A DNA stretch of 64,000 nucleotides. Source: Nostoc sp. C052. Lineage in GTDB: Bacteria > Cyanobacteriota > Cyanobacteriia > Cyanobacteriales > Nostocaceae. Location of the stretch: assembly GCF_013393905.1 (NCBI RefSeq), contig NZ_CP040272.1, positions 2,356,001 through 2,420,000 on the forward strand, read 5' to 3'. Both the position numbers and the translations under genes were made by a program. Below the pieces are notes generated by a model. It saw only the letters and a program-made list of their open reading frames with translations. It was not told the origin of the DNA and searched no databases. This document shows positions 8,646-18,400 of this stretch, in pieces; the stretch's first letter is position 1, and each line of letters starts with the position of its first letter.

Positions 8646-11216
8646 GTGACACTCCCCAACCCTGGCAGCGTCTTGGCTACATTAACTGAACTAACTCAAG
8701 TTAATCGTACTCACGCCCTACTGCGTCGCGTTAAAGACTTATCTGTTAACGAATTTGTTTGCTTACTTGACTTTATAACTGCTGAGTTCCAGCAATTTCT
8801 GAGAGCTATTGAACTAATCAATAATGAAGCTCTAGAAACTATGTTGGAGAAAGTATTAGAAGCCATCACACTCAAAATCGGTCAAATTCTCCAAGCAGAA
8901 CATACAGCTATTTTTTTAGTTGACTATGACAAAGGTCAATTGTGGTCGAAAGTTCCCCAAGATAATACTCAAAAATTCTTAGAAATTCGTACTCCCATTA
9001 CAGTGGGTATCCCTGGTCATGTTGCGAGTACAGGTCAATATCTCAATATATCTGAAACTTATACTCATCCGCTATTTAGCCCAGAGCTTGAAAAACAAAT
9101 GGGCTACAAAATACATAACATTTTATGTATGCCCGTTATTAGTAGTAAAAATAAGACTGTAGCGGTAGTACAACTAGCTAATAAAACCGGGAATGTTCCG
9201 TTTAATCATGATGATGAAGAACGTTTTCGAGACTTTGCCGCCTCTATTGGTATTATTCTAGAAAGCTGCCAATCTTTTTATGTTGCTGCTCGTAATCAAA
9301 GAGGCGCAACGGCTTTGTTACGGGCAACTCAGACACTAGGGCAAAGTCTGGATTTAGAAGCAACTTTGCAAATAGTCATGGAACAAGCCCGAATTCTCAT
9401 GCAGGCAGACCGCAGTACACTATTTTTATATCGTAAAGAGATGAGCGAACTCTGGACGAAAGTGGCAGCGGCGGCAGATGGCACAAACTTGATAGAAATC
9501 CGCATTCCTGCTAACCGTGGCATTGCTGGATATGTAGCTTCCACTGGTGAAGCCTTAAATATTTCTGATGCTTACAAAGACCCCCGTTTTGACCCAACGA
9601 CAGATAGAAAAACTGGCTATGTAACTCGCAATATTCTGTGTTTGCCAGTATTTAATTCTGCAAATGAATTGATTGGTGTGACGCAATTAATTAATAAGCA
9701 ACAAGGGAGTTTTACTGCTTCTGATGAAGAGTTTATGCGGGCTTTTAATAATCAAGCCGGAATTGCCTTAGAAAATGCTCGTCTGTTTGAAAATGTGCTA
9801 TTAGAAAAACAGTATCAAAAAGATATTTTACAAAGTCTGTCAGATGCCGTGATTTCTACAGATATGGCAGGACAAATTGTCACGATTAATGATGCAGCAT
9901 TGGAGTTGCTGGGTTGTCCGATAGGAGACGCCAATAGCAAGAATAACAAGCTTTTGTGGGAACAAAATTTGATTGGCCGCCTAGTTTGGGAAGTTGTGCC
10001 GATTGAAAATCTCCAAATGCGACTAGAAGATAGTCTCAAAACTGGAGCTAAACATTATGTGCCAGAGCAAAGTTTGATGGTGGGACTTTATCAAGTGCTG
10101 AGTGCTGTTAGCAGTAGCGGGACTCATCACTCAATTTTAGCAGTACGCGATCGCACTAACCCCGATATTTTCATTCCCTGGAATCAACCCCTCATTCCCC
10201 AATCTGAGTTTCTCACTGCTGATGAGGTACAAACATTAGAGCGCAGTACTAATCTCACTGTGAATCCCCTGACTAACCCAGAAGGCGGTGTACGCGGTGG
10301 TTTGGTGGTGTTGGAAGACATCAGTCAGGAAAAACGGATGAAAACTACCATGTCTCGCTACCTAACGCCTCATGTCGCTGAACAAGTGATGGCGCTGGGA
10401 GAAGATGCTTTAATGGTAGGCGAGCGCAAGGAAGTAACCATCTTATTTTCTGATATCCGGGGCTACACAACACTGACGGAAAATCTTGGTGCAGCTGAAG
10501 TGGTATTGCTGCTAAATCAGTATTTTGAAACGATGGTAGAGGCGGTTTTTAACCACGAAGGTACTCTCGATAAATTTATTGGAGATGCCTTAATGGCAGT
10601 ATTTGGTGCGCCGTTACCACTTACAGAAAATCATGCTTGGAGGGCTGTGCAGTCAGCGTTAGATATGCGACAACGCTTGGAGGAATTTAACCAGCGGCGA
10701 ATTATCCAGGCGCAACCACAAATTCGTATTGGCATTGGGATTAGTTCTGGGGATGTGGTTTCGGGTAATATTGGTTCCCGCAAACGAATGGATTACACCG
10801 TCATTGGAGATGGTGTAAATTTGAGTTCGCGCTTAGAGGCAGTAACAAAGGATTATGGCTGTGATATTATTTTAAGCGAATTTACTTACCAATTGTGCAG
10901 CGATCGCATTTGGGTGCGCCAATTAGATAAAATTCGAGTCAAAGGGAAACACCAGGCAGTTAATATCTACGAGTTAATTGGCGATCGCACTACTCCCCTA
11001 GATGCCAACACTCAAGAGTTTTTGTTTCATTATCATACTGGACGCGCTGCTTATTTATCGCGCAACTTCTCACAAGCGATCGCCTGTTTTGAAGCCGCCA
11101 AATGCATCCAACCCCAAGACCAAGCTGTTGATATCCACCTAGAACGTGCGAGGAATTATCAACAAACTCCGCCTCCAGAGTCCTGGGATGGTGTCTGGAC
11201 AATGCTTTCTAAGTAG
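8646..11216 (+). CDS. cyaB: GAF-GAF-PAS class III adenylate cyclase with C-terminal TPR-like tail
   Basis: Makes cAMP from ATP. The 856-residue layout matches Anabaena CyaB1/CyaB2: two GAF domains (about 60-210 and 225-385), a PAS region (about 390-500), a class III cyclase domain (about 590-775) and a helical tail with a TPR-like repeat. Both GAFs keep the NK-x(n)-F-x3-DE cyclic-nucleotide motif, near residues 179 and 350. Catalytic marks are the metal Asp in FSDIRGY (about 602), Lys in DKFIGD (about 643), the DYTVIGDGVN loop and the Asn/Arg in GVNLSSR. Thr in the substrate-reading position resembles the CyaB-type Lys/Thr pair. The start is GTG. Cyclic AMP feedback through the GAF domains is known for the family. 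I cannot say whether it is the B1 or B2 orthologue. Confidence 0.88.
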   Translation: MTLPNPGSVLATLTELTQVNRTHALLRRVKDLSVNEFVCLLDFITAEFQQFLRAIELINNEALETMLEKVLEAITLKIGQILQAEHTAIFLVDYDKGQLWSKVPQDNTQKFLEIRTPITVGIPGHVASTGQYLNISETYTHPLFSPELEKQMGYKIHNILCMPVISSKNKTVAVVQLANKTGNVPFNHDDEERFRDFAASIGIILESCQSFYVAARNQRGATALLRATQTLGQSLDLEATLQIVMEQARILMQADRSTLFLYRKEMSELWTKVAAAADGTNLIEIRIPANRGIAGYVASTGEALNISDAYKDPRFDPTTDRKTGYVTRNILCLPVFNSANELIGVTQLINKQQGSFTASDEEFMRAFNNQAGIALENARLFENVLLEKQYQKDILQSLSDAVISTDMAGQIVTINDAALELLGCPIGDANSKNNKLLWEQNLIGRLVWEVVPIENLQMRLEDSLKTGAKHYVPEQSLMVGLYQVLSAVSSSGTHHSILAVRDRTNPDIFIPWNQPLIPQSEFLTADEVQTLERSTNLTVNPLTNPEGGVRGGLVVLEDISQEKRMKTTMSRYLTPHVAEQVMALGEDALMVGERKEVTILFSDIRGYTTLTENLGAAEVVLLLNQYFETMVEAVFNHEGTLDKFIGDALMAVFGAPLPLTENHAWRAVQSALDMRQRLEEFNQRRIIQAQPQIRIGIGISSGDVVSGNIGSRKRMDYTVIGDGVNLSSRLEAVTKDYGCDIILSEFTYQLCSDRIWVRQLDKIRVKGKHQAVNIYELIGDRTTPLDANTQEFLFHYHTGRAAYLSRNFSQAIACFEAAKCIQPQDQAVDIHLERARNYQQTPPPESWDGVWTMLSK

Positions 11217-11266
11217 TCATTAGTCATTCTCCTTCTGACTAATGCCCAATTCTCTGCGTCTCTGGC

Positions 11267-11527
11267 TCAACCTTTAGCCTCTCCGTGGTCATCTTGAAAC
11301 GGATCTTCGCCAATCCCTAGCTCTTTTTTTGAGCGTTTCAACTGTTTCCATAGATCCTTTATTTGTTCGTAAGCTGCACCTGGAGGTAGTTTTCCACCTG
11401 TTTCTAAGTTGCAAATGTAGCTGACCCGTTGAGCAAATTCCTGTAAATTTGCATTAAAAACCAAGTTTTCCGGCTTTACTTGACCGTAGTAGCGACCACG
11501 AGGGAAGAGAAAATCATCCTTGTTCAC
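11267..11527 (-). CDS. Small conserved cyanobacterial protein of unknown function
   Basis: An 86-residue protein starting MNKDDFLFPRGRYYGQVKPE, with a middle NLQEFAQRVSYICNLETGGK and a basic helix KDLWKQLKRSKKELG. This pattern recurs as a short cyanobacterial protein (DUF7219-like, recalled rather than searched). I start at the GTG at 11527 because GGAG sits 9 bases upstream; the frame also reaches a TTG at 11542. It converges on the adenylate cyclase gene. No membrane segment or signal is seen. Confidence 0.65.
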   Translation of the reverse strand: MNKDDFLFPRGRYYGQVKPENLVFNANLQEFAQRVSYICNLETGGKLPPGAAYEQIKDLWKQLKRSKKELGIGEDPFQDDHGEAKG

Positions 11528-12210
11528 TATTTTATTCTCCAATTTCTTTAGTTCTCCTTCTATTTGAATCTCTGAAGCTGAATCACTAGCTAACCTAATT
11601 TTTACTTTTGTGAGACTGGGGTAGACCCATCACCCAAATCCTTTTCCTAATTGTTGATGCAGGAGTTGGTCAATTTAGATTTTGAGACTAGAGGATAAAG
11701 CTTAAAATATTTTTGTTGTAAATGTTACAAAAAAGCTTCTGCTAAAGTAACCAGAGGGAATATTTGACTTTCCTCCCAGTTGTCAATTTATCTCATCTTA
11801 ATTTATGAAGTTCAAACTGTAATCAACTTCAGTCGAAACAATTAGATACATACTAAAACATACCCAAATATCTTAGCAAATTATATTTGCAACAATAAGT
11901 ACATTTTATTTTATAAGCTTACTTAAGTAAATATACTATGTAGAAAAGCAAACTGTCCTCTGTTAAAAGTTAGAGATTTAGTTCTGAATCTCTGGCAACT
12001 AGCTACTGAAGAATCACCAAAAAGAGGGCATTAAACATTGGGCATTGGAAAGAGGCACAGGAGTAGGGTGCGGAGGGGAAAATTCTTCTTCCTTGCTGCC
12101 TGCTCCCTCATTAAAATAATCACCAATGGCTAATAGTTAATAACTAAAGATAAAATGGTGAAGCCTCAAAGGACAACTTTTGTCCATCGCCTAAAACTTT
12201 ACCTGCCACC
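11528..12210. other. AT-rich intergenic region without a recognised gene
   Basis: No coding region of reasonable size is seen. Much of it is AT-rich. Near 12034-12050 it holds a GGGCATT heptamer tract followed by a purine-rich GAGTAGGGTGCGGAGGGG run, both of the dispersed intergenic type. The promoter of purC must lie in its right part, but I see no convincing -10/-35 pair. Confidence 0.5.
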
Positions 12211-12948
12211 ATGTCTGTTAATTCCAAGTTATACGAAGGCAAAGCGAAAATTCTCTATACAACGGACGATCCAGAAGTCCTGTTGGCTGATTTTAAGGAT
12301 GATGCCACGGCGTTTAACGCCCAAAAGCGTGGCAGTATCCAAGGTAAAGGAAAAATCAATTGTAGCATTTCCAGCCAGCTTTTTAAACAGTTGGAGGCTT
12401 ATGGTATAAAGACTCACTTTATCGACAGCCCTGCCCCAAATCAGATGCGAGTGAGGGCAGTCAAGATTTTCCCCTTAGAAGTAGTAATCAGAAATATTGC
12501 TGCTGGCAGTTTGTGTCAGCAAACAGGATTATCAGTGGGTACAATTCTGAAACAGCCTTTGGTTGAGTTTTATTACAAAAACGATCAGTTAGGAGATCCT
12601 TTGTTGACACGCGATCGTCTGTACCTGCTAGAACTAGCTACTGCGGAACAAGTAGACGCAATTACACATCTAGCATTGCAAATCAATGAATTTCTCAATA
12701 AATTTTGGCAGCGGTGCGGCATTACCCTAGTAGACTTCAAACTAGAGTTTGGCTTGGACTCACAACAGCAGTTGCTCTTGGCAGATGAAATTAGCCCCGA
12801 CACCTGCCGTTTGTGGGATATTGCAGAAGAAGACTCAAACCGCCGGGTAATGGACAAAGACCGCTTTCGTCGGGACTTAGGAAAAGTAGAGGATGCCTAC
12901 CAGGAAGTTTTACAAAGAGTGCTAAAAGCAGTAGAGAGTAATAGTTAA
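12211..12948 (+). CDS. purC: SAICAR synthetase PurC
   Basis: Phosphoribosylaminoimidazole-succinocarboxamide synthase: joins aspartate to CAIR in de novo purine synthesis, in the cytoplasm. The 245-residue protein has the family start LYEGKAKILYTTDDPEVLLA, the FNAQKRGSIQGKG nucleotide-binding segment, VVIRNIAAGS and the C-terminal LVDFKLEFG and DEISPDTCRLWD motifs. Length is normal for bacterial PurC. It stands upstream of the outer-membrane cluster in the same direction, separated from Omp85 by a repeat-filled spacer. Confidence 0.95.
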   Translation: MSVNSKLYEGKAKILYTTDDPEVLLADFKDDATAFNAQKRGSIQGKGKINCSISSQLFKQLEAYGIKTHFIDSPAPNQMRVRAVKIFPLEVVIRNIAAGSLCQQTGLSVGTILKQPLVEFYYKNDQLGDPLLTRDRLYLLELATAEQVDAITHLALQINEFLNKFWQRCGITLVDFKLEFGLDSQQQLLLADEISPDTCRLWDIAEEDSNRRVMDKDRFRRDLGKVEDAYQEVLQRVLKAVESNS

Positions 12949-12969
12949 GTGCATAAAAATCAATTAAAC

Positions 12970-13035
12970 TCGTGTGGATTGTCATTTGTCCTTTGTTATT
13001 CACCAATGACTAATGACCAATGACTAATGACTATT
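12970..13035. repeat. Heptamer repeat spacer between purC and Omp85
   Basis: The spacer reads as copies of a TGACTAA/TGACCAA heptamer (ACCAATGACTAATGACCAAT and onward) after an inverted GTCATTTGTCC copy. The same family recurs at 15597-15650 after the Omp85 gene, so the two spacers around that gene carry related repeats. Confidence 0.65.
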
Positions 13036-13046
13036 TGTGATGGTGT

Positions 13047-15593
13047 GTGGTCGTGAAGAGGAATATAAGTAAAATGCGTTTATCCCCCGTATTGCTGGCA
13101 GCAGTGGCAATTGCAGCCCCTTTGGGTGGTTCATTGAGTGCAAATGCCGAAACCGCCAACAGTTCAAAACAGACAACAGAAGTTTTGACACTAGAAACAA
13201 ATCAGCAGCCAGAAAAGGACACTGGTCAGGTTAACTCTAGTAAAAATCTAGAATCTCTATCTAAATCCACAGCGGTTATGGAAGGGGAGCGTCCCCAATC
13301 CCGCGTTATTGCAATTTACCCTGCCAATCCAGCAGCGATACCTGGGTTGGGCTACGCCTACGCGACTCCAGGGGTAAAAGTGTCAGCCTCTACAACACCA
13401 AAAACGGCACAAACTTCTCAACTCAATTCCAGCCCTACTCAACAGCCGTCTCCCGCTCCCGAAATTCAACAACCAGCGTCTTCCCCAACACCTGAGACTA
13501 CTCCAGTCCCAGAAAATGTCAATCCACCGACAACGGAACCTTTATTACCCACAACTCCAAAACCATCAAGTACTCCAGACATTCCATTTCCAGATAATCA
13601 ACAAAGAACACCTGCCCCACGCCCAGGCACTACTCCCAATCCGCAGAATGTTAACCCACCGACTACAACTCCGGGAAATACTCAACCCAACACAACCCCA
13701 GAAGCCAATGACCCCCGCGTACTGGTGTCGGAAGTAGTAGTTAAATCACAGGCTGGGCAACTATCACCAGAACTAGAAAGCCAAGTTTACAAAGTAATTC
13801 GTACCCAACCAGGGCAAACCACAACCCGTAGCCAACTGCAAGAAGATATTAACGCCATTTTTGGTACTGGCTTCTTCTCCAACGTCCAAGCAACGCCAGA
13901 AGATACCCCCTTGGGAGTGCGAGTCAGCTTTGTGGTGCAGCCTAACCCTGTTCTTAGCAAAGTAGAAGTGCAAGCCAATCCTGGCACTGGTGTCGCTTCT
14001 GTACTACCAGCTAATACTGTAGATGAGGTATTTCGCGAGCAGTATGGCAAAATCCTCAACTTGCGTGACTTGCAAGAAGGCATCAAGCAGTTAAACAAGC
14101 GGTATCAAGACCAAGGCTACGTACTAGCCAACGTGATTGGAGCGCCACAAGTCTCTGAAAACGGAGTTGTTACCTTGCAAGTAGCAGAAGGGGTAGTAGA
14201 AAATATTAGAGTCCGGTTCCGCAATAAAGATGGTCAAGAGACAGACGAGAAAGGACAACCGATTCGGGGACGAACACAAGATTACATCATTACACGAGAA
14301 GTAGAACTGAAGCCAGGACAAGTATTCAATCGCAACACAGTACAAAAAGACCTACAGCGTGTGTATGGGCTGGGACTGTTTGAAGATGTGAATGTGTCCC
14401 TTGACCCTGGTACTGACCCCAGCAAGGTAGATGTAGTAGTAAATGTAGCTGAACGCAGCAGCGGTTCGATCGCAGCTGGGGCAGGGATTAGTTCTGCCAG
14501 CGGACTTTTTGGAACAGTAAGCTATCAACAGCAAAACCTGAACGGTCGAAACCAAAAACTGGGCGCAGAAGTACAGGTGGGAGAACGAGAACTGCTGTTT
14601 GACCTGCGGTATACCGATCCCTGGATTGCAGGAGATCCTTACCGGACTTCCTACACAACCAATATTTTCCGCCGTAGTTCTATTTCGTTGATTTTTGATG
14701 GCAAAGATGAAGATGTTAGGACGTTTGACCCAGCTAATCCCACTAATACAGATTCTCAGGATCGCCCCCGCATTCTCCGTATAGGCGGCGGTGTTACCTT
14801 TACCCGTCCCCTGTCCTCCAATCCTTACAAAACTTCCGTCTGGACTGCCTCAGCAGGTATACAGTATCAGCGAGTTTCCGCCCGTGATGCCGATGGCAAT
14901 CTCAAAAAAACAGGAGCGGTATTCAATAATGATGGAGTTCCTCTTGATGAGAATGGAAACCCTACCAGCAACGGTCAACCAATCGAAATTCCACTTACCT
15001 TGTCTCCAGGAGGTCAAGACGATTTACTACTGCTGCAAGTCGGGGCACAGCGCGATCTCCGTAATAACCCCCTACAACCCACTAGCGGTTCTTATCTCCG
15101 CTTTGGGATTGATCAGTCGGTTCCCGTCGGACTAGGCAACATTTTCCTTACCAGATTTCGGGGTAGCTACAGCCAATATTTACCCATCAAGCTGCTTAGT
15201 TTCAGCAAAGGGGCACAAACCTTAGCATTTAACCTGCAAGCAGGAACCATCCTTGGTGACTTGCCTCCCTACGAAGCTTTTACCCTTGGGGGTAGCAACT
15301 CTGTTCGTGGTTATGAAGAAGGAGCATTAGGTAGTGGACGCTCTTATGTGCAAGCATCAGTTGAGTATCGGTTTCCAGTTTTTTCAGTAGTCAGCGGCGC
15401 ACTATTTTTTGATCTCGGCAGTGACTTGGGAACTAGTACTAGAGCAGCTGAAGTGTTAAACAAAAATGGTAGTGGTTTCGGGTATGGTCTTGGCGTTCGC
15501 GTCCAGTCTCCACTGGGGCCAATTCGTATTGACTACGGTATCAACGATGTGGGTGACAGTCGGATTAATTTCGGTATTGGCGAAAGATTCTAA
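13047..15593 (+). CDS. bamA: Omp85/BamA-type outer-membrane assembly protein
   Basis: Inserts beta-barrel proteins into the outer membrane. The protein (848 residues from the GTG at 13047; 839 from the ATG at 13074, MRLSPVLLAAVAIAAPLGG, an equally likely start) has a signal peptide, a long Pro/Thr/Gln-rich linker to about residue 225, POTRA repeats to about residue 470 and a C-terminal barrel ending FGIGERF with a terminal Phe. The barrel contains GGSNSVRGYEEGALGSGRSY, the VRGY motif of Omp85 proteins. The proline-rich region before POTRA is typical of cyanobacterial Omp85. It precedes lpxC-fabZ-lpxA-lpxB, the usual cyanobacterial envelope cluster. A dispersed-repeat core (GGCTACGCCTACGC) lies inside the reading frame near 13350. 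Confidence 0.92.
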   Translation: MVVKRNISKMRLSPVLLAAVAIAAPLGGSLSANAETANSSKQTTEVLTLETNQQPEKDTGQVNSSKNLESLSKSTAVMEGERPQSRVIAIYPANPAAIPGLGYAYATPGVKVSASTTPKTAQTSQLNSSPTQQPSPAPEIQQPASSPTPETTPVPENVNPPTTEPLLPTTPKPSSTPDIPFPDNQQRTPAPRPGTTPNPQNVNPPTTTPGNTQPNTTPEANDPRVLVSEVVVKSQAGQLSPELESQVYKVIRTQPGQTTTRSQLQEDINAIFGTGFFSNVQATPEDTPLGVRVSFVVQPNPVLSKVEVQANPGTGVASVLPANTVDEVFREQYGKILNLRDLQEGIKQLNKRYQDQGYVLANVIGAPQVSENGVVTLQVAEGVVENIRVRFRNKDGQETDEKGQPIRGRTQDYIITREVELKPGQVFNRNTVQKDLQRVYGLGLFEDVNVSLDPGTDPSKVDVVVNVAERSSGSIAAGAGISSASGLFGTVSYQQQNLNGRNQKLGAEVQVGERELLFDLRYTDPWIAGDPYRTSYTTNIFRRSSISLIFDGKDEDVRTFDPANPTNTDSQDRPRILRIGGGVTFTRPLSSNPYKTSVWTASAGIQYQRVSARDADGNLKKTGAVFNNDGVPLDENGNPTSNGQPIEIPLTLSPGGQDDLLLLQVGAQRDLRNNPLQPTSGSYLRFGIDQSVPVGLGNIFLTRFRGSYSQYLPIKLLSFSKGAQTLAFNLQAGTILGDLPPYEAFTLGGSNSVRGYEEGALGSGRSYVQASVEYRFPVFSVVSGALFFDLGSDLGTSTRAAEVLNKNGSGFGYGLGVRVQSPLGPIRIDYGINDVGDSRINFGIGERF

Positions 15594-15596
15594 TTT

Positions 15597-15650
15597 GTCA
15601 TTGGTCATTGGTCATTGGTCATTAGTGAATCACAAAGGACAAAGGACAAT
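15597..15650. repeat. Tandem TCATTGG heptamer repeat
   Basis: At least three direct copies of TCATTGG follow the Omp85 stop codon, then an AAAGGACA tract (two copies). This is a heptanucleotide intergenic repeat, related to the tract upstream of the same gene. Confidence 0.75.
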
Positions 15651-15797
15651 TAACTTTTTTGGATTAGCTTGCTAATTTTTACATTTACCTCAATACTGTT
15701 CCGATAAAGGGATTAATGACATTTTTCGGGGAATATCAGGGACTTTACCAAAACAGATGATGAAAAATACTAAAGGAAATATATTGACTTTTCGGCT

Positions 15798-16664
15798 ATG
15801 CAGCAGCACACTATAGCAGCCCAAATCACCCAAATAGGGGTGGGACTGCATAGCGGTGTGAATACCCAAGTGCGGATACTACCTGCTGAGGCGGGAAGTG
15901 GACGCTATTTTGTGCGGGTAGATTTACCGGATTTGCCAATCATTCCAGCCCAAGTTGCAGCAGTTAGTCACACCGTTCTCTCAACTCAGTTGGGTAAGGG
16001 TGAGGTATCTGTTCGCACAGTAGAGCATTTGTTAGCAGCGCTTTCGGGTATGGGCGTGGATAATGCCCGGATTGAAATTGATGGCCCAGAAGTCCCACTT
16101 TTAGATGGTTCAGCAAGTGTGTGGACAGCCAACATTGCCCAAGTTGGCTTAGTATCACAAACCGTTAATAACCAAGTTCCCTTGGCTATTACAGAACCCT
16201 TATGGATCTATGAAGGAGATGCTTTTGTATCTGCCCTCCCAGCACCAGAAACCCGGTTTAGTTACGGAATTGATTTTGAGCTACCAGCCATTGGTAATCA
16301 ATGGCATAGTTGGTCACTAACAACTGAACAAGGAACAACTTCTGCTAGCTTTGCTGCTGAAATTGCTCCTGCGCGTACTTTTGGGTTACTGCATCAAATT
16401 GAACACTTGCAAAAAACAGGGTTAATTAAAGGTGGCAGTTTGGATAATGCACTCGTTTGTGGGCCTGAAGGCTGGCTAAATCCACCATTGAGATTTGCAA
16501 ATGAGCCAGTCCGTCATAAAATCTTGGATTTAGTAGGAGATTTAAGTTTACTAGGAACTTTTCCTCGCGCTCATTTCTTGGCGTATAAAGCCAGTCATAA
16601 TTTACACATTCAACTGGCTCAAAGAATTTTAGACTTGGGATTTGGGATTTTAGATTCAAACTAA
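15798..16664 (+). CDS. lpxC: UDP-3-O-acyl-N-acetylglucosamine deacetylase LpxC
   Basis: Zinc-dependent deacetylase, the committed step of lipid A synthesis. The 288-residue protein shows GVGLHSG near residue 15, the zinc-site segment VRTVEHLLAAL (His) and VRHKILDLVGDLSLLG, where His and Asp complete the metal site. Length is near normal, but the last dozen residues (ILDLGFGILDSN) are encoded by a TTGGGATTTGGGATTTTAGA intergenic-type repeat, so the natural C-terminus was probably a little different. It is the second gene of the Omp85-lpxC-fabZ-lpxA-lpxB group. Confidence 0.95.
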   Translation: MQQHTIAAQITQIGVGLHSGVNTQVRILPAEAGSGRYFVRVDLPDLPIIPAQVAAVSHTVLSTQLGKGEVSVRTVEHLLAALSGMGVDNARIEIDGPEVPLLDGSASVWTANIAQVGLVSQTVNNQVPLAITEPLWIYEGDAFVSALPAPETRFSYGIDFELPAIGNQWHSWSLTTEQGTTSASFAAEIAPARTFGLLHQIEHLQKTGLIKGGSLDNALVCGPEGWLNPPLRFANEPVRHKILDLVGDLSLLGTFPRAHFLAYKASHNLHIQLAQRILDLGFGILDSN

Positions 16665-16746
16665 AGCCTAAAATCTAGGATTAATAAGACTTTGGATATA
16701 CGGCTAGCCTACTCAACTTTCAGATGAAAAATCAACTACACGGCCA

Positions 16747-17271
16747 ATGTCAATCCTCACTGAAGTGAATACGATCGATACGACTACATCTACCGAACCA
16801 CAGGCTATAAATGAGACTAAAATCAGTTCTGAGATTAAAACAACTTTCACATCTGAAGAAATTCAGAAATTACTACCCCACCGCTACCCATTTTTACTTG
16901 TAGACAAAATAATTGACTACGTTCCAGGTAAAAAAGCCGTTGGTGTTAAAAATGTTACTATCAACGAACCCTATTTTCAAGGACATTTCCCTGGGCGTCC
17001 ACTGATGCCAGGGGTGTTAATTGTCGAAGCAATGGCACAAGTTGGGGGCATTGTCCTAACTCAAATGTCTTCGGTAGAAGGCGGACTGTTTGTCTTCGCT
17101 GGTATCGATAAAGTCCGCTTTCGTCGCCAGGTCATACCGGGAGATCAACTAGTAATGACGGTGGAACTGTTATGGGTAAAACAACGTCGTTTCGGTAAGA
17201 TGCAAGGTCGTGCCGAAGTTGACGGTCAACTTGCTTGTGAAGGGGAATTAATGTTTTCTCTAGTTAACTAA
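16747..17271 (+). CDS. fabZ: 3-hydroxyacyl-ACP dehydratase FabZ
   Basis: Dehydrates 3-hydroxyacyl-ACP in fatty-acid elongation, and in lipid A clusters balances the hydroxyacyl pool with LpxA. The 174-residue protein has an N-terminal extension of about 30 residues before the hot-dog domain, which starts IQKLLPHRYPFLLVDKI; the catalytic His lies in HRYPFL and the Glu in GVLIVEAMAQVGG. NEPYFQGHFPGRPLMPG is the family signature. It lies between lpxC and lpxA on the same strand. Confidence 0.95.
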   Translation: MSILTEVNTIDTTTSTEPQAINETKISSEIKTTFTSEEIQKLLPHRYPFLLVDKIIDYVPGKKAVGVKNVTINEPYFQGHFPGRPLMPGVLIVEAMAQVGGIVLTQMSSVEGGLFVFAGIDKVRFRRQVIPGDQLVMTVELLWVKQRRFGKMQGRAEVDGQLACEGELMFSLVN

Positions 17272-17581
17272 AAGTTTGCTTTCGTGGTAAGGGCATAGCC
17301 GTGAAATGCCCCTACTGCATTCTGAAAAAGGATAACAGTCAAAAAATTCACAGTAGCATCTGATAATTTCTTGATTTTTGCCGCCCTCTCTAAGAGACGC
17401 ACTCACAAACACACTTAACTTGCTTTGCCTGGCACTTTCGTTCACTGAAAATACTTCACGCTCAACAATGTCAGTTGCCTCGATGGGACGGCAGTTGGTA
17501 TAACTCTCTTTAGCAGAGTCATACGTTGCCTAGAAACCCGCCCCGGCGCTGGCTTATCAAGACAGTTCTGGAGATTCACCC
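17272..17581. other. Spacer between fabZ and lpxA with a small inverted repeat
   Basis: No gene is seen in this 310-base spacer. Near 17287-17314 it carries GTAAGGGCAT ... ATGCCCCTAC, an inverted repeat of the same kind as a palindrome at 42889-42914 (GGGCACAGCA/TGCTGTGCCC). A second small hairpin (GACTCTTTAGCAGAGTC-like, near 17502-17520) is imperfect. Neither is a convincing terminator. Confidence 0.5.
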
Positions 17582-18400
17582 TTGAAAACGCTAATTCATC
17601 CAACTGCTGTAATTCATCCGAAATCGGAACTCCACCATACAGTGCAAGTCGGTGCCTATGCTGTGATTGGAGCGCATGTCAAAGTGGGCCCTGAAACAAT
17701 AATCGGCGCTCATGCAGTGCTAGAGGGGCCTTGTGAAATTGGGGCGCAAAATCAAATTTTTACAGGTGCAGCCATCGGTATGGAACCCCAGGATCTCAAG
17801 TTTGTGGGAGAACCAACCTGGGTCAAAATTGGTGATAACAATTTGATTCGTGAGTACGTTACTATTAACCGCGCTACTGGTGCTGGTGAAGCAACGGTAA
17901 TTGGTGATGGCAATCTACTGATGGCTTATGTCCATGTAGCTCATAACTGCGTGATTGAAGACCAAGTAGTGATTGCTAACTCTGTGGCGTTGGCTGGTCA
18001 TGTTCATATAGAGTCCCGTGCTAGGCTGAGTGGGGTTTTAGGTGTCCACCAATTTGTGCGTATTGGTAGACACGCAATGGTGGGAGGTATGGCACGTATT
18101 GATCGGGACGTGGCCCCATATATGCTGGTGGAAGGAAATCCGGCGCGGGTACGAACCCTTAATCTTGTCGGACTCAAACGGTCTGGTATGGATTCAGCAG
18201 ATTTACTGACGCTGAAAAAAGCCTTTCGCATTCTCTACCGTTCTGATTTGTCTTTTAAGGATGCCTTGGAAAAGTTGGAATTGTTAGGCAATAGCGAAGA
18301 GTTGCAGCATCTACGCCGTTTTCTGCTACTTTCTCAGATGCCAGGAAGACGTGGCTTAATTCCCGGTAAAGGGAAAAAAGGCGTGAGTGATGAATCGTGA
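17582..18400 (+). CDS. lpxA: UDP-N-acetylglucosamine acyltransferase LpxA
   Basis: First step of lipid A synthesis: moves a 3-hydroxyacyl chain from ACP to UDP-GlcNAc. The 272-residue protein is a left-handed beta-helix of hexapeptide repeats (IHPTAVIHPKSELHHTVQVG onward) and has the family segment FREYVTINRATGAG-like IREYVTINRATGAG plus the catalytic His in AYVHVAHNCVIED. The start is a TTG (KTLIHPTAV); no nearer ATG fits the fold. The C-terminal helical domain is complete. Confidence 0.94.
   Translation: MKTLIHPTAVIHPKSELHHTVQVGAYAVIGAHVKVGPETIIGAHAVLEGPCEIGAQNQIFTGAAIGMEPQDLKFVGEPTWVKIGDNNLIREYVTINRATGAGEATVIGDGNLLMAYVHVAHNCVIEDQVVIANSVALAGHVHIESRARLSGVLGVHQFVRIGRHAMVGGMARIDRDVAPYMLVEGNPARVRTLNLVGLKRSGMDSADLLTLKKAFRILYRSDLSFKDALEKLELLGNSEELQHLRRFLLLSQMPGRRGLIPGKGKKGVSDES

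Noticed and set aside
12155..12409. Frame overlapping the start of purC
   Set aside because: It lies in another frame of purC, which has strong family motifs.
17500..17525. A CTCTTTAGCAGAG-type hairpin as terminator after fabZ
   Set aside because: Short arms, no T-run, and far from the fabZ stop.
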